Assembly: GCA_020466095.1 (NCBI GenBank)
Contig: CM035808.1
Span: 41,511,555 to 41,575,554 of the forward strand
Length of the DNA: 64,000 nt
Reading direction: 5' to 3'
From: Chlorops oryzae
Taxonomy: Eukaryota > Arthropoda > Insecta > Diptera > Chloropidae
Made by a program: the position numbers and the translations under genes. Of the stretch, positions 44,786 through 56,309 are shown one piece after another (positions within the stretch are counted from its first letter, which is position 1; the number at the start of each line of letters is the position of its first letter). The notes under the pieces were generated by a model. It made no database searches and was not told the origin of the DNA. It worked only from the letters and a program-made list of their open reading frames with translations.

Positions 44786-47700
44786 ATGGCTGGCAAGCAT
44801 TTCGTGATTCGAATCGTCTACAAAACTGGGAGTACAAAAAGGCATTGGTATTTTTACAAGCTATTTATGGCATATTTCCCTATTATAAGATTTCAGTTGA
44901 AAATCGGTAAGCATCAAAGGCTACAATTCGATTCGATTCGATTCGATTCGAATCGATTTGATTTAATTTGAGTTGGCAACTTTGAAAATTTTTTTTTATG
45001 AAATCCATTTCGCAGTTTTAATAAACCCCATGAATATGTCATTGCAATAGACGAAGGAGATATTGGTCTGCCGGACAAGTATTTTTATAACATTGATCAA
45101 AACGATGAGGTGAGTCGCCAACAACAGCATTCGAGGATTCGTTGTTTTTCGACCTCGTGGTTGTTGGTTTTTTTTGTTCTCTTTACCCTTGTCTGTTTTT
45201 CTATTGGGTTTTTTTCTCCAAATTCTTTTTCATTCTTTCAGATTGTACGTGGCTATAAATTGTTATTACGTGATTTCGCAATAAATATGGGTATGACAAA
45301 TTAATGATTTGAATTCTTTGGTTTTTGAGAATTGAATTAATTTTCTGCTCGTCTGTTTTTGTAGGTATCGTTGCACGAAAAGCCGAGCTATTTGCCGACG
45401 AAGTGTTCCACTATGAAAAACGTATCGTCAATCATATCGACTTGGTTAAGGGCTCTAACGGGTCGCAACAGAATGAGATAAAAACGTTGGCTGAGCTGAA
45501 GTCGATTGCACCATCAGTAAGAGAGAACGCTAAAAATTGTGTACCTGTTTTTTTTTTTTTTTAAATTTATAGAATGAAATTTCTCTTTTCCTCTTAAGTT
45601 ACCCATTTTCGATAGCCTTATAGCTATATTTCCACATACAAAAATTACCGAAGATACCGAAATACTCGTACGTAATGTTGAGATTCTTCATGAGCTTTCG
45701 ACGGTTGTTTCGACATCAGATAAAAAGTACGTTCGTCTTATTTTTTAATCCTTAATAATTTGAATATACATAATGTAAGAATTATTATTGTTATTATTAT
45801 TTTGTTTTTTTTTTCTCTTTTCCTTTTGCTTTTTAGACCGATTTACAATTTTATAATATGGTCTATGGCACGGCGTTTACTTCCGCATCTGTCGAAGGAA
45901 TACCGTACTTTGGTTGAGAATTTCGATCAAAGTATTTATGGTGAGCTAGTGAAGATAATTTCAAAAATTTTTACCAACGAATTCTTTTCTTAATTTTTTA
46001 TTAAGGTCGTACGGCGACATATCCGCGCTGGATGGTTTGCACTAAGATCGTTCGCGATTGGCTTTCCATTCGCCGTTGATGCTTTAAAAGAACGTGAAGA
46101 AACGAAAAAGAAAAACGACTTTCGAAAAATGATAAATTTCCCAAATAGGACCTACGCTAACGATGAAGTCCTTCAATTAATGGTTCACAGTTTGCGCAAT
46201 CAATTGCAGACGTCAATAGACGAAGCATCATGGATTGATAAAGACTTAAAAAAATACATCAAAGACAAGGTAAAGTTTCGCAATCAAGTCAATTGAACTC
46301 AAAAATTCTTTGTATGTAAAATCACATTAATATCTGAGAAAAATTTATTAAAATCAAAATTGAACCAGTCTATGTAAAAATCAAAACCAAAAAAGAAATA
46401 CTCCCTGAGGAAGACTACAAAGCTAGTCGAAACGCGTAGGAGGTAAAACGGAATTCGAGTTTTTGAATTCCGACTAAAAAACCCGCACCTATAACACATA
46501 ACTTAGGAAACTTGGTCAAAGGAACACTGACTAAAGTATTTCTATTTTTTACGTTAAAAACATAATTTTTTCTTTTCAATAAAAAATATGTGTATCGATT
46601 ATAAGAGATAGAGTAGAGATCACATATGTACCGCCGCGGCGCGGCTGTCGTCTTATCGTGAGTGATAATCGAAATCAATTCGAAGTGAGATATAATCTTT
46701 CAATCAATTTTTATTGTTCGAAATCGTTGGCGAGCCTTACAATGGGTTTCGATATCAATTTCACAGATCTTTAATCTATTAATTTGAATAGATTTATTTT
46801 CCAATCGACCTTTAGGGCTTATATTGAATGTACCTATGGCAAATATTCATCATTAAAACGAAGAATTAAAAAATGCATTTTTCTTGTAGCTCACAACCTT
46901 ACGGATCCAAATCGGTATACCAAGGGAAGCTTTAGTAGACAGAAGCTATATTCAAAGTTATTATAATGAACTGCTGCTGAGTAACATTTTCTTCGTGGAG
47001 CATCTAGAGTCGATTTGGAGTTTTCGAAAATCGCTGATGGAAAATAAACTGAAATCGCTCGGCATTGTTGAAACGTGAGTTAATCGAATTTGACTTTTTT
47101 TTTTTTTTTTTTTTTGTAAAAACTTAATTTCAAATATAATTTTAATAATTTGGAAAAAATTATACAGAATTATATCAGAGCTATATACACGCGACGAGCC
47201 TCAATCGGTGACGTATTCCAATATATTAAATATGCTGATTCTTTCACGTAGCATCGTCGTTTCGAGGTACTACGATTATAGATATCCAATGTGAGTTAGC
47301 AAATGTACAATGTTATATGAAAATACTTTAAAGTGAGTATCGATATTTTTTTCCAGTTCTGTAAACTTCGCACGCATTGGAGCTGATGTCTTAGAGACTC
47401 TTATTGACAGCATACCCGTGTTCATTGGACAGTTTAATGCGGAGCGTAGAACGAGTCAAGGCATTTCAGATATTGTTGAGCTAGCCAAAGTGGATGTTGA
47501 TTGTTTGGTTGCAGACGAAAGACATCGAAGCGATCTAAATGAGCTATCCGAGAGCGCTTTGAAAAGCTTTCGAATAGCATTGAGTGCGGCTAAAATAGCC
47601 GCTCGCGCTCTAACCAGTTTCATTAATGCCATCGATAGTTCAAGTTCCATATCGGGTACTTCAGTAGGACCGGGTTTGAATTATGAGAATTTACGATTAA

Positions 47701-48019
47701 AGGATCGGAAACGTGTCGCTGGACTTCGGTCTTATGGCGAAAATGAACTATTCACGTTAGCTTACATGCAGAAGCACTGCAGCACATCGATCGCGGAAAA
47801 GGACTATGCAAGAATCAAGTCCCACGTGGAGCAGCGTTTACCCGAACGTTACTTGTAAGTGAATTTGCTCCTATTCGAACGGAAGTTTAAGAAATCTATT
47901 TCCATTGTTTTTTTTTTGTTTTTTTACACAGATTTAATGCCACTTGGAATCACATTCAGTTTCTAAAGCGATCATCAAGATGCTCAGTGCCAGAAGTCCG
48001 CTGTTCGAATATACTTTAG
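44786..48019 (+). CDS. M13 (neprilysin-like) protein, predicted non-catalytic; 5' exons not found
   Basis: Eleven exons: 44786-44906, 45016-45109, 45242-45290, 45365-45516, 45599-45726, 45837-45940, 46006-46269, 46890-47074, 47168-47290, 47357-47854, 47932-48019; all have GT-AG borders and matching phases. Family hallmarks: [44 protein letters not shown], and a cysteine-containing C-terminus [12 protein letters not shown]. Where active M13 enzymes have VIGHExxHGFDD, this reads [14 protein letters not shown], and the ENIAD motif appears as ELSES, so zinc ligands are lost. Comparable dead M13 proteins exist in Drosophila (Neprilysin-like set, gone early). The exon 46006-46269 contains one extra base near 46066-46068. 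About 600 codons are present; the transmembrane and first ectodomain exons are missing or upstream. Confidence 0.85.
44928..44960. repeat. (ATTCG)n microsatellite in an intron
   Basis: Five perfect ATTCG units then ATCGATTTGATTT variants, within the first intron of the M13 gene. Confidence 0.9.
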
Positions 48020-49098
48020 CTATGATAATTTCTTTAAGATACTAGACAAAAACACAAGGTTTGAACGCTAAAGTTGAAGCTAAAGCTAAGTTATGTTTTT
48101 CAAATAGCCAGTAAGTTAATTTACTTCTTATTTATTTTTTAAAAAGCATATTATTATTAATTTTATTAATATTAATATTGATCTTGCCAAATTTATTGCT
48201 CATAAATTCCTGAAGACTTAAGTATTGCTTGAATTAAGTATAAGTTTGTAAAAAGTTTGATTTCGACGCATTTTCATTACGTAGGATGGTGTTAGTTTAA
48301 GACGAATAATTAAAATGAAATAATGTTGAAATACAGTTTCAAAAACAAAATCATTGCATTTAATTTCCCGATTTGGATGCGATCATTTTGTATCGAATAG
48401 ACTTAAGGACCGAATGTTGGAGCATGCATAAAACGTACGAGAGTAGAATAACTGCCACTAAGATAAAAATGCTAAGATGACGGCGGTCTTGACGAAACTT
48501 GATCACATTAAGAGTAAAAATATCCGTGGTAACTTATTCATTCATAAGACCATCACAGAAGCGCTTAAAGTTTGTCAGATGAGATGGTATTATCATGTAC
48601 AAAGGCGATCACCGGAGAACTCCGAAAAAAGGCAATATCCAACACTGTTCCAGCAAAAGGCCCGGGGGCAGGCTGACCGAGAAACACGTGGATCAGTCAG
48701 ATGTAAAAATATCAGCAAAGGATGGGTCTCAGCGATGACATGATCGAGGATCGGAAGGCCTGGAGAACGGTACTGAGATCACATACCCACACCTTAAGAG
48801 GAGCATGAGCGACTACGAAAAGAGGTAAACAAGGGTAAAGAATAAGAGGAAGATTTTAGGCTATGTGCACCCTATATTAAAAATAAGAAAGTTTAATTAT
48901 TAGTACGTGTTTAGACCTTTGTAGGAAGATGGAATATAGAATGTAGGTATTGATTTTAATCTCTATCTATAGCTCTTAAAAATATCCATAATTTGTATGA
49001 ATTTATAGTGAGAATTGTGTCAATTAGTGCATTAGCTATCATTGCTTCAGTACACAAAAAAAAAAAAACAATTATTGGAAAATCAAAAGGAACTTACT
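48020..49098. other. 3' flank of the M13 gene and intergenic DNA
   Basis: Probably starts with the 3' untranslated region of the M13 gene. It contains the retroelement fragment at 48400-48850. No other gene. Confidence 0.4.
48400..48850 (+). pseudogene. 3' end of a non-LTR retrotransposon (endonuclease/RT type)
   Basis: Translation gives TECWSMHKTY, ITATKIKMLR, TKLDHIKSKNIRGNLFIHKT, CQMRWYYHVQRRSPENSEKR and EEHERLRKEVNKG, spread over frames. The RWYYHVQRR and LDHIKSKNIRGNL stretches match the C-terminal tail of endonuclease-reverse transcriptases of non-LTR elements. The reverse transcriptase core is absent and frameshifts and stops are present, so it is a 5'-truncated dead copy. Confidence 0.7.
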
Positions 49099-49347
49099 AA
49101 AGCTACGAACACACAGTATAGAAAACTAGCTGTAGTTCAATTTTGATAGCTGGATAGACGACTATCAACGTGTGATCGGTTCAATAGTTCTAGCAACTAT
49201 ACGAAAGTTGACAACTTAATCGTCTGAACACTCTCATTTTTATCTATCCGATAGTTAGCAGCTATACCGTCACAAATGGATCGTCTATAGTTGATATCTG
49301 ATAGTTTTTCTGTCAATTTTCATTTATTTTCAATTTTTTTATTGAAA

Positions 49348-51732
49348 ATGTCTGATGAAAAAAGTTTTGGACACGTGAGGAGACTTGGTCCCTCATAAAT
49401 CTTCTGGAACACGAAGAGATATTGTGGAACTACAATTTAAAGGAGTACCACAACAGGTTCGCCAAAGAAACCGCTTATAATAAAATATCAAAATGTATGG
49501 GGACCAAAAATGCGGGTGAAATTAAGAAAAAAGTGCATGCGTTGAGGTCGCAACATTGCGGTAAATATTTCTTTATATTTCAATATTCTGAACATATATG
49601 TATAAAAAACCGTGTGAAAGTTAGGTGAAAGAAACAAAATGAGAAATAAACAAGTAAGGGTGTTATAGTCAGGCGAGCCTGACAATAGAATACCCGACAC
49701 AGACACTTATGTTCGAATAATTTTTAATATCAAGAGGTGTTTAAGGACATATTGGGCCCATATACCGACTTTTGTTAAATTTCTTTATAAAAACCGCCCA
49801 TTTTCCACGCCCAATTTTTCAATTTTTTTGAGATTCTAATCGGACCCTTATATATACGCTTGAATTCTAAGGTTCATTGAAATATTTCAATAAAGTCCGC
49901 TTTTGAGGCATTTTTGGGATTTTTGTGACAGACCCTAGTACTAGAGGTACCCTTAATAATGGTTCTATCGAAAATTTTTTGGGGAGGACGTTACTGGCTA
50001 TCAAGGAAGCATACGTGCCAACTTTCGTTCAAGTCCCATTTGTATTTCGGGTGTAGGAGACAATTTTCGAAAAACGCCCTTATGCCACGCCCACTTTTCA
50101 AATTTTTTGAAATCATATTACTTGCCTTTAAGCATGTTCAAATACCAAGTTTCATCAAAATATCTTGAAAAACTCAGGTTTTAGAGCAGTTTTTGTGATT
50201 TTCATAACAGACCCTAGTACTGGAGGTACCCCTAAAAATGGTCCGATCGGGTCCATTCTCGAACTTGTTCTTACTCATGTCCCCGTGAGCACGCATACCA
50301 AATTTTGTCAGGATAGCTCAACTCCTTCGATAAGATAACTGTATACAGACAGACGGACAGACAGACAGACGGACAGACAGACAGACGGACAGACGGACAT
50401 GTCTAAATCGAATCTCCTGGTGACGCTGATCATTTCTATATACATTTTGTATGGTCTATCTCGACTGGTTCTGGGTGTTACACACAACCCAACAAACGCA
50501 ATATACCCTCGACACAGAGTGTGTCGGGTATAAAAATCTGGCTCGGGTGCACATGAAAAATTATAAGTCCAAATGGGAATTTTTTGAAGCACTCAACTTC
50601 ATGTTTAAAGAAAGCGGATCAGCTGGCCCTATTGTAGACTCAATGGTAAGTATTTTTTTTTTAAGTCTCAAATAAAATTTGTTTGCCAAGGAACTTCACC
50701 CTCATTCGAAAAATACTCCATGTACTCTTCTTGAATGGATTTTGCCATTAATTCAGTTGGTCTGGGAATTTTCTGTAACGGAAGCAAATTTGCTTGTAGT
50801 TCATTTCGCCAAAGCATATGGCTTCATTATGTAAGGCTTAAGTGGAAAAGCATCATCCGCAACAAGACAGTAAGGAACTGGTAATGCTCTCTGTGGCAAA
50901 GGCTTTGCAGTGGGAATATCTAGTGCATTACTTTCAATTGCTTTAGCAAAAGAACAATTTGCAAATATGCCTCCATCTGAATTTCGACCTTTTGCTCCAA
51001 CATTAATGTAAGTGAATTTATAATGGGCATCCGCTACTGCCATAAGAACTATACTATGTACATTCTTGTAGTTGAAATATTCACTTCCACATCCATCAGG
51101 TGCTTTGATTGGTATATGTTTCCCATCTATTGCCCCAATGCAGTTCGGAAAATTCCATAGCTCCAAAAACGCTTTCGAAATGTTTTCCCATTCTTGTTTT
51201 TTTAGGAATCTGGGGAATAATATTGGAGACGTTGTTAAAAATAATTTACTCTTTTAAGGAAATGTCAAAAGAAGAAATGGTTCAAGAAGAAAGTAATGTC
51301 GCTAAAGTTCTTGATAGCATCCTAGAGGAAAATGATTGCTCGAACACCGACGAAATTTGCTTGGCTTCAACTGCATCATTACCTAAGGTGGATTCTAAGC
51401 CTTCAGGTAGAAAACGAAAAATAAAACAAAATGAAACAGAGGAATTCGCTGTTCTTAATCGTTGCATTGAGGTTTTAAACACTCCAGACAAGAAACAAGA
51501 TGAATTTGATGTTTTTGGAGCATACGTTGCGGAGGAACTTCGGCAATATAAAGATGACGAGCTCTTCAAAATGCATGCTAAGAACGCAGTGGCCAAGGTC
51601 TTACTAGAATTTCTTCTAAATACATCAAAGAAAAATTTAACGATAATTCACAAAACTAGCGGCAACTTCGGTTGCATGAATACCCATATCAACTTATGCA
51701 ATGTACAAATAAATAAATTTCATATATTATAA
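49348..51732 (+). pseudogene. MADF-type DNA-binding accessory protein of E16
   Basis: Exon 1 (49348-49560) begins MSDEKSF and, after a one-base shift, reads WTREETWSLINLLEHEEILW and KCMGTKNAGEIKKKVHALRS, a MADF layout. Exon 2 (about 50535-50645) has NYKSKWEFFEALNFMFKESG. Exon 3 (51259-51732) gives MSKEEMVQEES, a basic GRKRKIK and DEFDVFGAYVAEELRQYKDD, like the C-terminal region of such proteins. PIF/Harbinger transposons encode a Myb/MADF-like partner that helps the transposase bind DNA. HL7 sits in the first intron. Exon 3 lies inside the transposase intron on the opposite strand. Frameshifts make it a pseudogene. Confidence 0.7.
49651..50534 (-). mobile_element. HL7: Helentron-like element, most complete copy
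   Basis: Begins CAAGTAAGGGTGTTATAG with the hairpin GTCAGGCGAGCCTGAC and ends CGACACAGAGTGTGTCGGG, a second hairpin. The GTCY run (ACAGACGGACAGACAGACAG) is at about 50345-50398. Inverse in orientation to HL5 and HL6. Inserted in an intron of the MADF gene. Confidence 0.78.
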
Positions 51733-52435
51733 ATGCGAAGCTACGTTTTTCTAAGATTTATGCGATTACCTTTAGGTATTCTTCATGCAAAACAGAGAAG
51801 ATGGCTTCGGCATCCTCAGGAATCAACTTCGCAATTGTTGATTTACCAACGCGAAACAAATACATTAATGAAGGATAGCTATCACCAGTGCCGTAGCAAC
51901 CATAGGGGCAAGAGGGGGCTTTGCCCCCCCACGCATTTTTGTTTTTTCCCATGAATAAAATTGAAAAAATAATTTTTCCCCCCCACGCAAATTGGAAAAA
52001 TAATTTTGCCCCTCCACGCAAAACAGAATTGCTACGGCACTGGCAATCACCTTGAAAATATGGTTCATAAATCACATTGTCTATGTTATGTAGCAAGTTA
52101 TTACCTGTAGCTAAATATCGCAATGTTATGGCAAGCCGTGTAGTTGCTGATATAGCTTGCCTCATATTTGTATCCCGTTTTTCTATCAATGGTTTCACTT
52201 TTTCCAATAAATATTCAAAGTCGTCAACACTCATACGAACAAAGTTTCGATAACAATCTTCGTCTTCCGATTTTAGTTCTCTTAACAAATTTTGCCCAAT
52301 ATTGAGGAAGTGGCGACGCAAAATCCACTTTTTTGTCCAAACAGTTCTATTCATTCCCTTGGCATTCCTTTGTTTTTTTTTTTGAATTAAAATCAATGCG
52401 AGGCAAGCCGCAACTTTTTTCGCATTGGTGGTCAT
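50668..52435 (-). pseudogene. PIF/Harbinger transposase, broken
   Basis: Exon 1 (51770-52435) starts MTTNAKKVAACLALIL and has RMSVDDFEYLLEKVKPLIEK, ATTRLAITLRYLATG and FRVGKSTIAKLI, typical of the family; it is interrupted by a hAT MITE. After an intron (donor AAG/GTAATC, acceptor CCCCAG) exon 2 has WNFPNCIGAIDGKHIPIKAP with the first catalytic D and VADDAFPLKPYIMKPY with the second. A run of seven A at its start shifts the frame by one. After KPYALAK a stop occurs; the expected RLSRARRxxENxFG segment with the catalytic E is deleted, while a later piece EYFSNEGEVPWQ remains. Not functional. Confidence 0.85.
51886..52042. mobile_element. E17: 157-bp hAT MITE with CCCCCCACGCA words
   Basis: Ends CAGTGCCGTAGCAA and TTGCTACGGCACTG are perfect inverses over 14 bp, flanked by GCTATCAC and GCAATCAC (8-bp duplication, one change). 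The word CCCC(C/T)CCACGCA-AA occurs three times in one orientation. Inserted in exon 1 of the Harbinger transposase. Confidence 0.88.
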
Positions 52436-52552
52436 GATTTTTTCAAATTCCAGCAAAACAATCCGTTCTTTATTTTATTTTCCCAAAGAACAAAAGGAAA
52501 TAAAGTTATCTGTATATTTAGTATTTCTATAGCAACTATACTATAGAAAAAT

Positions 52553-54256
52553 ATATGGGCATTTCCATGATGTCGAACGCGACATTCGCACGCATTCTCA
52601 GTGGAAAAAGAAATATACGAAAAATTTTTTTTATTTGGACATATGGCGGAAGTTATAGCTCTTGACTAGCACTGTAATTGGTGCTAAGGTTGATTTCTGG
52701 AAATTGTTCGTTTTCAAGATAATTACAAAAAACTAAGGCATTCGCACGCTACAAAAACAGAAGTCAGTTTTGAGGCGAACAGTTCAACCACTGATTTCAG
52801 CGAAACTTGAGGCAATATTTTAATGCGACTAATTTTGTAATATTGTACATTGATGAATCTTAGAACTGGTTCTTATTTGATTCAAAAATATTAAACAGTT
52901 TAGTTTTTTATTTTATTTTAATCACTGTCGCACGCTACATGTCGAATGCTACATTTTGTTGCATCATAAGTTTTAATTTAATGTGTACTTTTCATTTAAT
53001 TGGACATGGAGAAGATGATGATAAATGACTTTTAATGTTTTCAATATATTTATTTTCACAACAAAAATTATAAACTTAAAATATCTTCAACAAAGAAAAA
53101 AAAAATAAATAAGAATATTCATCCTTTACATAAAAAATAAAGAATAGAAACTAACTTAACTGTGAATAGTATTACTTATATTAAATAAGATTTTTTAATG
53201 GAATATGCAGTCCTAGCTCCTTCTACCTGTTGGCCATCGCAATAAAACGAATGGAACTGGGATATACCTGGAATGCTTGCAATGCAAGGCTTAACATTGG
53301 CTTGTCATTGAGGCATTACCACTCCCACATTTAACTACTCAACGAATAGACCTACTGCGGTGAATTAGAGGTCAGTTGTCTTACACAAAATACTCTACAT
53401 TTTGACTAGTCATGTTCTGGGGTAACTCAGAGTACTCCTTTTCGGTAAGTTGACCTATCGCACCCTTGCTACTAAATCGGTACAACTCAAAATTTCGCAT
53501 TTCTGGAACAATCGTTCATTCTCTATTGAAACTTGCAAAAAATAATTATTTTTCTTAACTTAGTTTATTCTTAATCGACTACTGCATCAGTCTATATAAA
53601 CATAAATTTTCTAGGTGTTGAGTTTCTTGCAGAAAAATGTGGTTGAAAATAAAAAATTTGAAATGGGTTTAGGAGCAAGGGTGCGAAATTTATAAATTTT
53701 ACACTTACGATGTCGCACGCTACAAACTTCAAATATGTCTCAGGGCCAAAGCGTTGATTATTTTGCAACAAAATTTTTTTTATTTAATTGCAATACAAAT
53801 TGCTGTTTGCTGCGAATATTTGAGGCGCGTTGCACAAACACCTTTGACTCAGTGATAACAAATGTTATTTTTCAATGTCGCACGCTACAACGAAATAAAC
53901 GATAAAGTAAAGAAAAAATTTACCGTAATTGGCGATTGCATCGTTCCCTTTGCATTTTTCTTACATTCCTCAAATATAAAACGATATTTAAAAGTGCAAA
54001 TATCAAAGCATAGTGGATGTTATTACGAACATTAATCAAAACAAAACGGGAAGAGAAATATTCAAAACATAACTTTTGCACTTGTGCACACTTTGCATTT
54101 GAATATTTCTAAATGTGTTATGAATATATAATATGTGGAATATGTTTAGATTAGTAAAATTTGATCGATTCTCTATAAATATATGTTAAAACAACATACT
54201 TTTATAGGCTTTGAATTTTTTGACTGCGGTTGACATTTCTGTGGAAATGCCCATAT
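52553..54256. mobile_element. E18: element with ATATGGGCATTTCCA ends and GTCGCACGCTACA words
   Basis: Left ATATGGGCATTTCCA (52553-52567) and right TGGAAATGCCCATAT (54242-54256) are perfect inverses and differ from E11 by one base. The word GTCGCACGCTACA occurs at about 52741 (ATTCGC variant), 52927, 53712 and 53878, all in one orientation, plus two degenerate copies (52583, 52941). A minus-strand open stretch near 53190-53310 reads CIASIPGISQFHSFYCDGQQ, a possible transposase remnant. Inserted in the right part of E16. Confidence 0.75.
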
Positions 54257-54633
54257 GATATATTTCAATCGCCGTCTGGCCTGCTCTATAGAAAACTTTT
54301 TGAATCCCGTATAGTTCTTCTATAGGATAGTTGAATTCTAGCGTATAGTCGACTATAGTTATAGCTCATGTGAACCCATATGCTATTTTACCATACCTAT
54401 AGCAAAAACTATATGCTAGTTTACTATACTGTGTGTTCGCACCTTAGGTATCACTTGTGAAATAGAGTAATATTGAATAGATTTACCTCCTCAATATAAA
54501 CGGATCGCGTTTTCGTGAAAAGGTCCGGGAAATGAGGCATCCTAAACACAAACTTCAATTACACCAACAAGGTCGATACCGAGCTCTAAATCGAAATCTG
54601 ATTCTGGGAACATATTTTTTTTTTCTAACTTTT

Positions 54634-55205
54634 ATACCCGACACACTCTGTGTCGATGGTATATTGCGTTTGTCTGGTTGTGTGTAACACCCAGAACTAG
54701 TCGTGGTAGACAAAATGTATATATAAATGATCAGCGTCACCAGGAGGTTCGATTTAGTCATGTCCGTCTGTCTGTATACTGTTTTCTTATCGAAGGAGTT
54801 AGGTTATCATTACTAAATTTTGTATGCGTGCTCACGAGGACATAAGTAAGAACAAGTTCGAGAATGGACCAGATCGGAACATTTTTAAGGGTACATCCAG
54901 TACTATTGTTTGTCACAAAAAACCCGAAACTGCTTCAAATTCGGAGTTTTTCGAAATATTTCAATGAAACTTAGAATTTGAGCGTATATTTTGAAATTTT
55001 GAAAAGTGGGCGCGGAAAAGAGGCGGATTTTATAAAGAAATTGAATAAAAGTCGGTATATGGGGCCCCTTATGCCTTAAAAATCTCTTGAATAATCTTTC
55101 TCGATGGTCCTGTTTTTGGGGAGCGGTTTAAAAACGACTTAAACATGTGTGTCTGCATCGGGTATTTTATTTTCAGGCTCGCCTGACTATTACACCCTTA
55201 CTTGT
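54634..55205 (+). mobile_element. HL8: Helentron-like element, internally deleted
   Basis: Left end ATACCCGACACACTCTGTGTC, GTCTGTCTG microsatellite near 54765, and right end CAGGCTCGCCTGACTATTAC followed by ACCCTTACTTGTT. Shorter than HL6 and HL7. Confidence 0.72.
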
Positions 55206-56234
55206 TAATAATCAAATCTATTAAAAAGGCGAAAGCTCACATTTTTTGTTGAATTTGTTTTTTTTTTGCAAATTTTCTTTTCTTTATTTTCACAATTATA
55301 TTTCGTTTGGTTTTTTTTATAAATTATCTTAGAGAAAATGAATATTTTTGTGTGCGGATTTCCCCTTCCTTATTTGTAAAACATTTTAATGCTGTAAATC
55401 TATTATGATTTAAAGTTTTCGCAGCTGTTTTGTTGTGTTTTGTTTTGTGTTGTTTGGTTTTGTGTTCCTCCATTATTGTATTTAGGCATTCCGCAATATT
55501 GGCTTTGGTACTTAATTTCTTGTTTATGTTTCCTCTTTATTATTATTATTATTATTTTCATATATTAAAATTATATAACGATTTATAAAATATTTTAGAA
55601 TCTTAACAATATTTTGTCTCTGTTACTTGGTTTCCTTGTTTCATACAATTTTCAAGATAACTAAATTTAATTAATTTGCTTGCAGTATTAACGTAGGCAT
55701 CAATCACATGCAAAGCATGATAGTTCAATTAAAAAAAAAAAAACGATTTTACTCATAATTTGAAAATTGGAAAAATTATAAATTTATTTTTTCACTATCT
55801 GCTGGCGACACTAATTGGTGTTTCAACGGAAAGGTTGAAACTTTTTTTTTTTGTTTTCGGTCTTCGGTCTTCGGTTTTTTTTTTTTATTTTTTATTTCTT
55901 TTATCTGCATGTTTCAGTTTAATGTGCGAATGCACATATACACATAAATGTATGTGTTCTTTGTAAATAATTTTTTTTTTTTTTTTTTTTTGGTTTTGGT
56001 TTTGTTGTTGTTTTGTATTTGTTTTTGGTTTTAGGTAAATAATTTACTCTATATATAAATATCATAAGCATGTTTCGCATTTCTGCTGTACGTTTGATGA
56101 TTATTGCCGTCTGTATATATAGTACAAGTTAAAATTAATAACTGCCGTGAGCGATAACTCAATCATTCAATCGATCAATCAATCAATTAATTAATACTTG
56201 ATTATTTCAATTTTGAAATATAATACAATAAAAG

Positions 56235-56309
<75 letters not shown>

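Larger units (their letters stand above)
49099..54446. mobile_element. E16: PIF/Harbinger element with nested insertions
   Basis: The left end AGCTACGAACACACAGTATA and right end TATACTGTGTGTTCGCACCT are inverted copies; flanking TAA and TAG suggest the 3-bp target duplication of this superfamily. Subterminal CTATAG/GATAG words are frequent at both ends. It encodes a transposase (minus) and a MADF-type protein (plus). HL7, a hAT MITE and E18 account for about half its length. Confidence 0.82.

Noticed and set aside
44686..44910. A plus-strand frame starting with [13 protein letters not shown] as the start of the M13 protein
   Set aside because: The part before 44786 looks like intron ending in TTCTATTTCAG and has no signal or membrane anchor suited to the family; kept only as an alternative.
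44785..44971. An overlapping frame reading [15 protein letters not shown] across the first M13 exon
   Set aside because: It is the wrong frame relative to the M13 homology and ends in the intron microsatellite.
46784..46966. Open frame [19 protein letters not shown] before exon 46890
   Set aside because: It precedes a good acceptor TTCTTGTAG, and splicing from 46269 to 46890 gives the conserved [15 protein letters not shown] join.
55760..55966. Hydrophobic frame MKIGKIINLFFHYLLATLIG as a membrane peptide
   Set aside because: The hydrophobicity comes from poly-T tracts; no splice sites, promoter or family support.
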